Source: Aliiroseovarius sp. M344
Lineage (GTDB): Bacteria > Pseudomonadota > Alphaproteobacteria > Rhodobacterales > Rhodobacteraceae
Reading direction: 5' to 3'
Length of the DNA stretch: 64,000 nucleotides
Assembly (NCBI RefSeq): GCF_025140835.1
Contig: NZ_CP081154.1
Coordinates: 1 to 64,000 of the forward strand
In this document: positions 1 to 9,599 of the stretch, in pieces
Layout of the letters: the number at the start of each line of letters is the position of its first letter
Numbering within the stretch: the first letter of the stretch is position 1
The notes under the pieces: generated by a model
The model's input: only the letters and a program-made list of their open reading frames with translations
What the model was told of the DNA's origin: nothing
Database searches by the model: none
Made by a program: the position numbers and the translations under genes

Positions 1-491
1 TCATCCAGCCATGTTTTCAACGCGGCGGTATTGGCGGGCAGTTCTTCAGCCTGTTCACCGCAGAAGTCCAAAAACGCCACGTGGTTCAGCTTGTTCACAC
101 CGGCCAGAACCGGGATGTCGCGCGCCAACGCCTCGGCGATCACACCGCGAAAGCCGCGCCCTTCTGCTTCGTGTTTGCCGAACTTGTTGATCAGCAACAG
201 ATCGGCACCCTCGACAAGCGCTGCCTCGGTATCGGCGACGGCGGTTTCCAGCGCCTCGGCGTTCAGACGGCAGCCCCGCGAAGCGGTGCCAAGATCCTGT
301 GAAATGCGGATGATCTTGCCTTCGGGCAGCACCTGCACATCCATGTCGCATTTGTGCCCATCGCTACGATCAGTGTCGATCTGAACCGTGCCGACAATGC
401 GCACGCCTCGCGCGGCCAACTGCCCGGCAATCTCGGCCAGCAGCAGGTTCGTTTCACCGCGCCCGGGTGCGATCGTATAACCAAGCCTCAT
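1..491 (-). CDS. DUF2478 NTPase-like protein, 3' end outside window
   Basis: The minus strand is open from an ATG at 491 to the left edge, about 163 residues, with no stop reached. The protein starts MRLGYTIAPGRGETNLLLAE and carries a glycine-rich N-terminal loop and the conserved stretch LLLINKFGKHEAEGRGFR near residues 107-124, typical of DUF2478, a predicted nucleoside-triphosphate-binding family often found beside molybdenum or other metal transport genes. The start codon overlaps the bioY stop (TGATG), so translation is probably coupled to the biotin ECF operon. Its function is unknown; a role in vitamin or metal handling is inferred only from the neighbours. Confidence 0.75.
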   Translation of the reverse strand, partial: MRLGYTIAPGRGETNLLLAEIAGQLAARGVRIVGTVQIDTDRSDGHKCDMDVQVLPEGKIIRISQDLGTASRGCRLNAEALETAVADTEAALVEGADLLLINKFGKHEAEGRGFRGVIAEALARDIPVLAGVNKLNHVAFLDFCGEQAEELPANTAALKTWLD

Positions 492-1036
492 CAGGCGCGC
501 GACAGAACGCTGGCCGGACGGGCCTTGGCCAAGGCGGCTGTCAGCATCCCGGCAATCGCGGCTTTCAGGATGTCACCGGGGATGAAGGCCGATACCAGCG
601 CGGTGGCCTCTGGCACGGTTTTGCCCAGCACCATCGACAGGCCCGCAATCCCGAAGATGTAAAGCACCACAATCCCCCCAATAACCGAGGCGACACCGGC
701 GCTGACCGCCAGCGGGCCCTTGCGCCATTTTTCGGTGATCAGGCCAGTGACGAATGCCGCAATCGGGAAGCCAACAAGGAAGCCAGCGGTGGGGCTGGTA
801 AACCCGCCCAGACCACCACGTCCACCGGCCAGAAGCGGCAAACCCAGTGCAACCAGAAGCAGGAACAGAAACACCGCCAGCGCGCCGCGTTTTGCGCCCA
901 GCACCGTGCCACACAGCATGATGCCAAGGCTTTGGGCAGTGATCGGCACACCAAAGGGCAACGCGATTTGTGGGATCAGACCCAAGGCCGCAATCAACGC
1001 GGCAAACAAGGCGATCAGGGTGACATTCTTTTCCAT
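491..1036 (-). CDS. bioY: Biotin ECF transporter substrate-binding component BioY
   Basis: This 181-residue, very hydrophobic protein has about six membrane segments and the BioY hallmarks FGVPITAQSLGIML (residues about 28-41) and the glycine-rich GLPLLAGGRGGLGGFTSPTAGFLVGF stretch, which is known to shape the biotin site. Its length is normal for the family. BioY is the S component of the energy-coupling-factor transporter and captures biotin in the inner membrane. The start lies 3 bases behind bioN and the stop overlaps the DUF2478 gene, so bioM-bioN-bioY-DUF2478 reads as one leftward operon. Confidence 0.93.
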   Translation of the reverse strand: MEKNVTLIALFAALIAALGLIPQIALPFGVPITAQSLGIMLCGTVLGAKRGALAVFLFLLLVALGLPLLAGGRGGLGGFTSPTAGFLVGFPIAAFVTGLITEKWRKGPLAVSAGVASVIGGIVVLYIFGIAGLSMVLGKTVPEATALVSAFIPGDILKAAIAGMLTAALAKARPASVLSRA

Positions 1037-1039
1037 GCT

Positions 1040-1651
1040 TCAGTCCTTCATAGCATCAAATCCGCCTCGCGCGCGCAGCGCGTCGGCGATGTGGTCCGCG
1101 TCGTCAAGCGCCAGGACCGTAAACGGTAGGATAATCCGCCAGCCGGGCCGGCGCGGGGACCGGGCGCGCCACGCGTCGATCAGTTTCGTTCCCTTGGCCA
1201 GTAGCACGGGCGTAAAACGGATGACCAGCGCAATCGCGGTCTCAAGATAGGTGGTTTTCAGACCCAGTGCGCGCAGTGGTGTGGCCAGCCAGCGCACCAC
1301 CGCGATCAGGTCCGACAATTGCGTCGTCATGGTGACCAGGGTGGCCAGCCCGACCGCAGTGACCATCCGCAACACTATCACCCCACCCTCATAGGGCGTG
1401 CGGGTCACGAGGTGGTAAAGCGACAGAATCAGCACGAAGGGCCACAGAACTTTCAGGGCGCGCAGTCCGGCACGGAAGAACACCTCACCGGGCAGCCGAT
1501 ACAGCGCCAGCATCGTCACAAATGCCGCCCCGTGAACCCACAGGCTTTGCGCCTTGAACAACAACACCGTCGCCGCACACAGCGCCGCCAGCTTTGCCCC
1601 GGCGGGCCAGTCATGGGCGCGCGTCCTAACGGGAGAGGTCAGAGATATCAT
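1040..1651 (-). CDS. bioN: ECF transporter T component BioN
   Basis: A 203-residue membrane protein with several transmembrane helices and, in the C-terminal half, the coupling helices with Ala-Arg-Gly/Ala-Arg-Ser type motifs (DAWRARSPRR about 167-176 and ADALRARGGF about 188-197) that dock EcfT proteins onto the ATPases. It is shorter than most EcfT proteins, as is usual for BioN. The 5' end overlaps bioM by 26 bases, which supports co-translation. With BioM and BioY it makes a dedicated (group I) biotin importer. Confidence 0.9.
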   Translation of the reverse strand: MISLTSPVRTRAHDWPAGAKLAALCAATVLLFKAQSLWVHGAAFVTMLALYRLPGEVFFRAGLRALKVLWPFVLILSLYHLVTRTPYEGGVIVLRMVTAVGLATLVTMTTQLSDLIAVVRWLATPLRALGLKTTYLETAIALVIRFTPVLLAKGTKLIDAWRARSPRRPGWRIILPFTVLALDDADHIADALRARGGFDAMKD

Positions 1652-2357
1652 CGCCTTCCCCTTGCTTGGTCATATCATCCGTAAAGGCCGCCAGAACATC
1701 GCCCGCAACACCCTGTGCTTGCAACGCCCCGCGATCCAGCCACAGCACCTGATCATAGCCCGCCAGATCACGCGGATCGTGCGAGACATGCACCAGCGTT
1801 CCGTCATAGCGGTCCAGATAGCGGGCCAACTGCATCCGGGTCGGAATGTCCAGCCCGGCGAAGGGTTCATCAAGGATCAGGATGCGCGGCGTCATCGCCA
1901 GGATCGACATCAGGCACACCAGCTGCTTTTGGCCTTGCGACAGGGAATGCACATGGGCGTCGCGCCAATGGGCCTTGCCGAACCGCTCCAACACCGCAAG
2001 CGCGCGGGCGTCGGGGTCATCTTGCCCCAGTTGGCGCAAGCCAAAGGCGACTTCCTCGATCACGGTCGGAAAGATGATCTGGTGATCGGGGTTTTGAAAA
2101 AGAATACCGACCAGCGCCAACGCCGCGCGCCGGTCTTTTGCCGGGTTGATCCCGTCAATGGTGACGGCGCCAGCGGTCGGTGCAACCAGCCCGGCCAACA
2201 GCCGCGCAAAGGTGGTCTTGCCCGACCCGTTGCGCCCGATGACGCCAATGCGCCGCGCATTCAGATCGACCGAGACGCCAGACAGTATCGCCCGCCCGTC
2301 GATCAACTGATCGACAGCGTCAAAACGGATCTGTGCGGTAACTGACGTATCTTTCAC
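1626..2357 (-). CDS. bioM: ECF transporter ATPase BioM
   Basis: A 243-residue ABC ATPase. Walker A is GRNGSGKTT (about 41-49), the Q-loop region reads FQNPDHQIIFPTV, the signature is LSQGQKQ, Walker B is ILILDEPFAGLD, and the H-loop is HVSHD. NPDHQ..FPTV after the Q-loop is characteristic of ECF-type ATPases. Only one ATPase gene is present, fitting a homodimer as in rhizobial and Rhodobacter BioMNY. It is the first gene of the leftward operon. Confidence 0.93.
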   Translation of the reverse strand: MKDTSVTAQIRFDAVDQLIDGRAILSGVSVDLNARRIGVIGRNGSGKTTFARLLAGLVAPTAGAVTIDGINPAKDRRAALALVGILFQNPDHQIIFPTVIEEVAFGLRQLGQDDPDARALAVLERFGKAHWRDAHVHSLSQGQKQLVCLMSILAMTPRILILDEPFAGLDIPTRMQLARYLDRYDGTLVHVSHDPRDLAGYDQVLWLDRGALQAQGVAGDVLAAFTDDMTKQGEGDDISDLSR

Positions 2358-2448
2358 GCGAACACTGGCCCTTTCGTCACCCGGTCACGCGCCTTTTAGC
2401 GGGGGACAGAACGGAATGCCGCAAGAAAATGCATTTGGCGTGCTTTTA

Positions 2449-2460
2449 CCTTACGTAAGG
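2449..2460. promoter_or_regulatory. 12-bp perfect palindrome between bioM promoter region and LysR gene
   Basis: CCTTACGTAAGG is a perfect palindrome directly before the stop codon of the LysR gene and about 92 bases upstream of the bioM start. It could be an operator for bioMNY or part of a transcript end. It does not match the alphaproteobacterial BioR box (TTATMKATAA). Function is not known. Confidence 0.3.
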
Positions 2461-3330
2461 TCAAGTGCAGAACTGCCGGGTCAGCGCCTCCCACTGGCGG
2501 CGGGTCACATCGCGATCCCCGGCTACCATCCAATAGGAGTTTTCCGACGGCAACACCTGCTCAGACACGCTGACAAGCCGCCCTGCGTCCAAATGGGCCT
2601 GCACCAAGGGAAGCGACGCCAAAAGCACGCCAGCGCCCGCCTCGGCCGCTGACAGGGCCGCTGTGAACGTATCAAACCGGATCTGCGGCACCGGCATCGG
2701 TGCATCCCCGGTGGCCGCCGCCCAATCGTGCCATCCACCACGTGGGCCAGACAATCCCAGCCGGGGCAAACCCTGCCAGCCGCCCTGCCCTGCGGTCTGC
2801 AGCAACGCGGGCGCAACAACCGGCGTCAGCGCCTCGTCATACAGCCGGGCCCGGTGGGCGATGTCCCAATCGCCATTGCCATAGCGGATGCGCACGCCTG
2901 ACGCCCCCGGCCCATCGTCAGAGGCCAGCACCATGGTTTTGAACGACAGCTCCACCTGATCGCCCAGCGTCAACCCCGCCAGACGCGGCGCGATCCACAA
3001 TTGCAGGACCGAGGCACTGGCCCAGACCGTCACCCGCCGGCGTTGAATGCCAAACAGCTCCTCCGAGCTTTGGCGCAGCGTGCCAAGCGCGTGGGTCACG
3101 TAAGGCAGCCATGCCTCGCCTTCGACCGACAACACCACGCCACGCGGCTGCCGAATGAACAGGGTCGCGCCCAACCGTGCCTCCAGATTGCCAATCCGCT
3201 GACTGATCGCGGCCTGTGTCAGACCCGTTTCCGCCGCCGCCGCGGTGAAACTGCCGGTGCGCCCCGCCGCTTCGAACGCGCGGACCCAATCGAGGGGCAG
3301 ATTTGAAAGTGGAGCGTTAACCATAACCAC
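2461..3330 (-). CDS. LysR-family transcriptional regulator
   Basis: A 289-residue protein with a standard LysR winged-helix N-terminus (LDWVRAFEAAGRTGSFTAAAAETGLTQAAISQRIGNLEARLG in segments, residues about 13-54), followed by a GcvA-like effector domain (TFTAALSAAEAGAGVLLASLPLV about 231-253). It is divergent from tmpA with about 94 bases between the two start codons, the usual arrangement for a LysR regulator of the adjacent operon. It is therefore the likely regulator of phosphonate degradation. The effector is not identifiable from sequence. Confidence 0.88.
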   Translation of the reverse strand: MVMVNAPLSNLPLDWVRAFEAAGRTGSFTAAAAETGLTQAAISQRIGNLEARLGATLFIRQPRGVVLSVEGEAWLPYVTHALGTLRQSSEELFGIQRRRVTVWASASVLQLWIAPRLAGLTLGDQVELSFKTMVLASDDGPGASGVRIRYGNGDWDIAHRARLYDEALTPVVAPALLQTAGQGGWQGLPRLGLSGPRGGWHDWAAATGDAPMPVPQIRFDTFTAALSAAEAGAGVLLASLPLVQAHLDAGRLVSVSEQVLPSENSYWMVAGDRDVTRRQWEALTRQFCT

Positions 3331-3358
3331 ATCCGTATCTCAGGGGCGTTTCCTCTAA

Positions 3359-5157
<1,799 letters not shown>

Positions 5158-5213
5158 GCCCCTGCCCTGCTGGGTGTTTGTGGAATGCCCGCTTTGCGGA
5201 CAACGCGGGCTTT

Positions 5214-5501
5214 CTAGAGCTCGGCTTTCAAGACGAAGTAAAGAAATGCGGCAAGCGCCAAGATCGCCAACAAACCGACTTGGAACCCTACAAAATCCAA
5301 AAAGAAAAAAGCTGCTAGGGCCGCGAATGCCAAACCAGACAAGAAAAACCACCACCCATTGAAAACGATGTCTAAAAATGAAGAGACGAGCCAAGGGATC
5401 AAGGACTGGTCTTGATCACGGTGGGTCTCGCGGTTTGTTTTGCGATGGTTCCGCGGTGCAATCTTTGCCAGTCTTTCCCTAAAATCGTTCTTGCTTACCA
5501 T
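5214..5501 (-). CDS. Small two-helix membrane protein, unknown function
   Basis: A 95-residue protein with a basic N-terminal third (KNDFRERLAKIAPRNHRKTNR) and two strongly hydrophobic segments (about 44-66 and 70-90) that fit transmembrane helices, with very short polar ends. It is convergent with tmpB. A longer minus-strand reading in another frame covers the same bases but lacks a protein-like composition. I do not recognise a named family. Confidence 0.55.
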   Translation of the reverse strand: MVSKNDFRERLAKIAPRNHRKTNRETHRDQDQSLIPWLVSSFLDIVFNGWWFFLSGLAFAALAAFFFLDFVGFQVGLLAILALAAFLYFVLKAEL

Positions 5502-5812
5502 TAACCCTATCCCGAAAAAAAAACGTAGGCTTGTAACTCTAGCGCGAAAAATCGGCTAAACTATGGCTTTCGTGATCATAGTTCATCGCTGCGAGCGACG
5601 ACACAACCATTTGCCCGCCCAGCAGACATAGTCCACCAGCCAAAGCTGCCCAAACAGCTGAACGTTTTTGTGCCATGTTTCCGAAGAGTAGTCTCTGTTT
5701 GCCTTGCCTCGTACTGGGTAGCTACGCGACAGGCAGACCTCTGCCATCCTGCAGAGATTTGGCAAAGTGGGTTCAAAGCTGTCATTGGCCCGTTCCACAA
5801 ATCCCAAACCCC
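5502..5812. other. Intergenic stretch without convincing gene
   Basis: There are short overlapping readings on both strands rich in Cys, Trp and Arg, which look random. An A-run (5515-5522) sits just upstream of the small membrane protein start. I see no RNA gene or repeat here. Confidence 0.5.
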
Positions 5813-6646
5813 TCAATGCCTAATCGCAATCTCTCCCACACTGCTATCAACGGACTGACACGCATAAAGAATCCGCGTCCTGAAATGCGTGTCCACGTAA
5901 TCCGCATGAAACCGGCTGGGCGCTTTCAGGATCAGCTTGTCGCCTTCTCGCGCCTCCCGCGTCAGGGCACGGAACCATGCGTTGAATAGGGTCTGATCCT
6001 CGGTGTGCAGCAGGGTTTGCACCGTCGACCACTCGGTCCCGTCTGACATGTCGGGTGGCGGTGCATCCGCCCCCCCTGCCCCGCCACGGGACGCCCCGAC
6101 CGGCAATGGCACGACGTTGTCATCCTTGGTCTCGTCCCGCGTCATCCGCTGTTCGTAGTCGGGCCCGATTGCCGCCCACTGGTCGCGCGTGGTGCGCAGG
6201 ATCTTTTCGATGTCCAGCTGGTATTGCGTGACCCGTCCCCGCGATCCCTGTCGTTTGACGACCAGCCAACCCATCGCGCGAAGCTTCGCCATCTCGCGTT
6301 TCACGGTGCGTTCATCGACCGACCACAGCCGCGCAATTTCGCGCTGGCCGACGGTCAGTTCATTGCGGGCCCAATTGTAGCGCGCTGTGACCAAGGTCAT
6401 CAGGCGCAACACCAACCGTTGCGGTCCTTTCCCTTCGGCCAAGGCAAACGCGCCCATCGCCGTGAGAAGATCATATTTCAACGCGGCCGCATGACGACCC
6501 GTTGCCCTGAGCTGCTGCATACCGCCCTCGGCTTGCCTGTTCTGTCCGCATTCGCGGTTGCCTCGATCCCGGAGAGTGTCCGGCCCGGATCTTTGCCCGG
6601 ATGTGTTATCATTCGCCGAATCTAACGTTCGGTCATTGGAAGGCAT
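5813..6646 (-). CDS. DnaA-like plasmid replication initiator
   Basis: A 277-residue protein. Residues about 97-135 form a winged-helix-like segment (LTVGQREIARLWSVDERTVKREM). Residues about 204-260 (WSTVQTLLHTEDQTLFNAWF, then KLILKAPSRFHADYV) match the DnaA domain I fold, which normally sits at the N-terminus of chromosomal DnaA. There is no AAA+ ATPase, so this is not DnaA. The same architecture, divergent from parAB, defines the DnaA-like replicon class of Rhodobacterales plasmids. A linker rich in Gly, Ala and Pro (about 183-200) separates the domains. It probably binds the adjacent origin at 6647-7022. Confidence 0.85.
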   Translation of the reverse strand: MPSNDRTLDSANDNTSGQRSGPDTLRDRGNRECGQNRQAEGGMQQLRATGRHAAALKYDLLTAMGAFALAEGKGPQRLVLRLMTLVTARYNWARNELTVGQREIARLWSVDERTVKREMAKLRAMGWLVVKRQGSRGRVTQYQLDIEKILRTTRDQWAAIGPDYEQRMTRDETKDDNVVPLPVGASRGGAGGADAPPPDMSDGTEWSTVQTLLHTEDQTLFNAWFRALTREAREGDKLILKAPSRFHADYVDTHFRTRILYACQSVDSSVGEIAIRH

Positions 6647-7022
6647 ATTACGTCGAACTCAACGCTTTTGCCAACTCTGTTACGATTTGCGTCCTTGGGT
6701 GCGATTCTGTCAAGCCCCTTGCCTCTTGGCCCCTCTAAACCTTTTCAAATCAAAAAAGAAAAAGGGTTTATTGGTATAGGGGGACACGCTGTATGTCCCC
6801 TATTACAGGATATATGTCCCCTATTAGGTTCGATTAGCACATCTTGTGTCCCTCTATTCAAGCCGGAACAGGCAGATTTCAGGGAAAATCGTTTAAAAAC
6901 AACGCTGTCCCCTTGGGGCGGTGTCTTGTTGCCCAATCAGCAATTCCCTTTTGCTTTTTTGCCGAATTCCGCGTAAATCAGAAAGCGCAGATAATTTACG
7001 TCCTATAAGAGCAGGAGTCAGG
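6647..7022. other. Putative replication origin (oriV) between initiator and parA
   Basis: This 376-bp non-coding stretch separates the divergent initiator and parAB genes. It contains an A-rich segment (about 6739-6772) beside a cluster of TGTCCCC half-sites, and ends with a ribosome site before parA. An AT-rich tract next to repeated sites is the common plan of iteron-type origins. I saw no clear DnaA box (TTATCCACA). Function as origin is inferred from position. Confidence 0.6.
6775..6921. repeat. Cluster of TGTCCCC(TATTA) half-sites in the putative origin
   Basis: TATGTCCCCTATTA occurs exactly twice in direct orientation, 21 bases apart (6792-6805 and 6813-6826), about two helical turns. 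An inverted near-copy ATAGGGGGACA lies at 6776-6786, a degenerate copy TGTGTCCCTCTATT at 6845-6858, and TGTCCCCTTGGGG at 6906-6918. The core TGTCCCC equals one arm of the palindromes in and behind parA-parB, suggesting that one protein (ParB or the initiator) binds both. Confidence 0.7.
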
Positions 7023-8327
7023 ATGTTTACCCACGAAGATTTGGCGCAATTGCAGGCACAATCGCTGAAAATGCAGGGATGGATCAGGCAGCAGACATAC
7101 TCACCCGAGATGGAAAAGACGCTGCGCCGCTTTTCATCATGGGAGGTGGCCGAGCTGATCTTTAAGGTCAATCAGTCCACCTTGCGCGGACGTCTGGCAG
7201 CAGACCCCTCCCTGCCCCAAGGGCTGGTTGAAGGCGACGGACGACAGCGATGGTACACGTTGGAAGAGATCAACGAGCTGCGCCGCCGCATTCGCATCAA
7301 CCGAAAATCGATGATGCCAAAACGGCCCGCGGGCAAGCGCGCGATTCGGGCGGCGGTGGCGAATTTCAAAGGCGGTGCGGGCAAATCCACCGTTGCGCTT
7401 CACTTCGCGCATGCCGCGGCATTGGATGGCTATCGCGTGCTTTGTGTGGATTTCGACCCGCAAGCGACGCTGAGCCATTCGATGGGCCTGACTGACGTGG
7501 CCGAGGAATACACCGTCTGGGGCGTCATGGCGCGCGACCTTATTCAAGAGACCGAGCGGATGAACAGCGCGGTTGCGGGAGCCGAAAGCGGAACCGCCCT
7601 GCCCCAACGCCGCCTGCCCGCCGCGATCACCGATATGGGCCTGTCCGATCTTCGCAACTCGGACTTCATTAAGCCGACATGTTGGCCGACGATCGACATC
7701 ATCCCCAGCTGCGCCAATGCGGCCTTCGTGGAATTTGCGTCCGCGCAGTATCGGCATGTAAACCCGGAATGGTCGTTTTTCGCTGCCGTCTCGCGGTTCC
7801 TCGATGGCCTTGCGGATGACGCCTATGACATGATCATTTTCGATTGCCCGCCCGCGATTGGCTATCAGTCCATGAACGCAGTATTTGCGGCCGATGTGCT
7901 CTATATCCCGTCAGGCCCAGGTTATTGGGAATATGACAGCACCACGTCCTTCATCGGTCAGCTCTCTGAGGCGCTGGAGGATTTGGCGCGGTTCACCAAT
8001 TCTGTCCCCGCGGGGACAATGTCGCTTCCCAAAGTGTTTGCCGACGTGCGGTTCCTGTTGACCCGCTATGAGGCGTCCAACGATTTGCACCGTGCGATGC
8101 GCACGGCATTTGGTAAGGTTTTTGGGGAACGCTTGGCCGAACATCCGATCGAGATGACGCGCGCGGTAGAGCAATCTGGCCGCTTTCTCAGTTCGATCTA
8201 TGAAATCGATTACCGCGATATGACGCGGGAAACTTGGCGGCGGGCGCGGGGGTCGTTTGACACCGCGTATGAAGAATTCAGGGACAACCTGCTGACCGCC
8301 TGGGACAAGCTGGAGGATAGAGCATGA
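7023..8327 (+). CDS. parA: Partition ATPase ParA (RepA-like, with N-terminal DNA-binding region)
   Basis: From ATG 7023, behind an AGGAG site, the product is 434 residues. Residues about 38-92 form a MerR-like helix-turn-helix region (WEVAELIFKVNQSTLRGRL, then RWYTLEEINELRRRI), as in large ParA/RepA proteins that autoregulate. The deviant Walker A motif is KGGAGKST (about 116-123), followed by VDFDPQATLSHSMG, and Walker B is MIIFDCPPAIG. The stop overlaps parB by ATGA. It drives segregation of the replicon. An upstream in-frame ATG at 6921 is open but lies in the repeat region. Confidence 0.93.
   Translation: MFTHEDLAQLQAQSLKMQGWIRQQTYSPEMEKTLRRFSSWEVAELIFKVNQSTLRGRLAADPSLPQGLVEGDGRQRWYTLEEINELRRRIRINRKSMMPKRPAGKRAIRAAVANFKGGAGKSTVALHFAHAAALDGYRVLCVDFDPQATLSHSMGLTDVAEEYTVWGVMARDLIQETERMNSAVAGAESGTALPQRRLPAAITDMGLSDLRNSDFIKPTCWPTIDIIPSCANAAFVEFASAQYRHVNPEWSFFAAVSRFLDGLADDAYDMIIFDCPPAIGYQSMNAVFAADVLYIPSGPGYWEYDSTTSFIGQLSEALEDLARFTNSVPAGTMSLPKVFADVRFLLTRYEASNDLHRAMRTAFGKVFGERLAEHPIEMTRAVEQSGRFLSSIYEIDYRDMTRETWRRARGSFDTAYEEFRDNLLTAWDKLEDRA
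8003..8018. promoter_or_regulatory. Candidate parS site inside parA
   Basis: TGTCCCCGCGGGGACA is a perfect 16-base palindrome within the parA coding region (encoding part of NSVPAGT). Two near-identical palindromes lie behind parB. Three copies in 1.5 kb around parAB make a centromere (parS) role likely. Confidence 0.65.
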
Positions 8328-9400
8328 GCAAACGTCGCGTCTTTGACATCGACTTCCCGGAAGCTGACACACCCGCGGCCGAGCCGCCCGCGGAACCGGC
8401 GGTCGAACACCGTCGCGGTCCGATGGCCTCGGCGATCTCGGAAAATGCCGCAGCGCTGGAGGAACGCAAAACGGTCGAGGCGAGCATACGCGCCGAAAAC
8501 GACCGGCTGGCCCACGAACATGTGCGGCTGAAAAAGGCGGGGCTGATCACGGATCTGATCCCGCTGGACGCCATACGGGCCGACAAGCTGACGCGCGATC
8601 GCAAACAGGGTCGGGACGAAGATCTGGACGAGTTGAAAGCCTCGATCCGCGACGTCGGCCTGTCAAACCCGATCCGGGTCGAGCAGGTGGGCGAGGGGGT
8701 CTTTGAGCTGGTTCAGGGGTTCCGCCGCTTGTCTGCGTTTCAGGAACTGTTTGATGAAACCGGCGACGAGCGCTTTGCGCGTATCCCTGCAGGGCTGATG
8801 GCGCATGGCGAAGAGCTTGAGTTGCTCTATCGCCGGATGGTCGACGAAAACCTTGTGCGGCGCGATATTTCCTTTGCCGAGATGGCGGAATTGGCGCGTG
8901 GTTATGTCGCCGATCCAGAAACCTCGGCGCAGGATGCAGATCAGGCTCTAACGGCGCTGTTTGGGTCTGTGTCCCGTCAAAAGCGAAGCTATATCAAACA
9001 TTTTATGGCACTACTGGACGCGATTGGCTCGCATTTGAAGTTTCCTGAGGCTATTCCGCGGGCTTTGGGTCTAATGCTGGAAAAACGTCTGATGTCCGAA
9101 GACGGGGCGGCTGCGAAGGTCAGAGCGGCTCTAGCGGCTGCATTAGTGACCACTCCTGAGGCGGAACTTGCGGTGTTGCGCGAACAGGCGTCTCCGCAAC
9201 CCTCGGCGCGCAAGCCATCCGAGCCAAAACCCAAGGGCGTCGCCAAGACAACATTCCGTCAGGATGTGAAGGGCGGCACGGTCCGCTGCGCCGCGTCCGA
9301 AGGCCGGATCGAGATGCGTATCGCGCGCGACTTTTCCAATGTGGATCGCCATCGGTTGGAGGAGGCTGTGAAGGCGTTCTTTCGCGAGTTGGACGGCTGA
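8324..9400 (+). CDS. parB: Partition protein ParB/RepB-like
   Basis: The product is 358 residues. After an acidic, Pro-rich N-terminus and a helical segment, residues about 76-140 hold the ParB N-terminal (CTPase) domain: LIPLDAIRADKLTRDR, ELKASIRDVGLSNPIRVEQV and the ELVQGFRRLSAFQEL box. A helix-turn-helix region follows (about 185-240). The C-terminal part (about 285-358) is basic, then forms a short conserved-looking dimerisation end (IEMRIARDFSNVDRHRLEEA). It is translationally coupled to parA and expected to bind the nearby palindromes. Confidence 0.92.
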   Translation: MSKRRVFDIDFPEADTPAAEPPAEPAVEHRRGPMASAISENAAALEERKTVEASIRAENDRLAHEHVRLKKAGLITDLIPLDAIRADKLTRDRKQGRDEDLDELKASIRDVGLSNPIRVEQVGEGVFELVQGFRRLSAFQELFDETGDERFARIPAGLMAHGEELELLYRRMVDENLVRRDISFAEMAELARGYVADPETSAQDADQALTALFGSVSRQKRSYIKHFMALLDAIGSHLKFPEAIPRALGLMLEKRLMSEDGAAAKVRAALAAALVTTPEAELAVLREQASPQPSARKPSEPKPKGVAKTTFRQDVKGGTVRCAASEGRIEMRIARDFSNVDRHRLEEAVKAFFRELDG

Positions 9401-9421
9401 CTGAATTGCGCCGGGGCAGGG

Positions 9422-9441
9422 GGTGTCCCCACGGGGACACC
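9422..9441. promoter_or_regulatory. Candidate parS site behind parB, copy 1
   Basis: The inverted repeat has arms GGTGTCCCC and GGGGACACC around AC and contains TGTCCCCACGGGGACA (9424-9439). It lies 21 bases behind the parB stop. A parB terminator is an alternative, but there is no T-run and the same palindrome recurs inside parA. Confidence 0.65.
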
Positions 9442-9459
9442 TTGCCCAAGCCGGGATCA

Positions 9460-9477
9460 CTGTCCCTGCGGGGACAG
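9460..9477. promoter_or_regulatory. Candidate parS site behind parB, copy 2
   Basis: CTGTCCCTGCGGGGACAG, core TGTCCCTGCGGGGACA (9461-9476), differs by one base in the left arm from the perfect site in parA. It starts 37 bases after the start of copy 1. Confidence 0.6.
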
Positions 9478-9599
9478 ATCGGGGGGAATGCCCGGGGTTT
9501 CGGGGAATTGCCCTTCACTTTGATGATTTCATAAATAAAACAATATTTTAGGCGATGATTGCCCCCGAAAACCGTATTGGGCGCGAAAACTTTGGGTTT

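Noticed and set aside
467..1129. Long plus-strand reading opposite bioY
   Set aside because: It is the complement of a clear membrane-protein gene and has a composition rich in Gln, Arg and Gly, typical of shadow frames in GC-rich DNA.
6647..7022. Search for classical DnaA boxes in the putative origin
   Set aside because: No TTATCCACA-like site was seen; the repeats present are of a different type.
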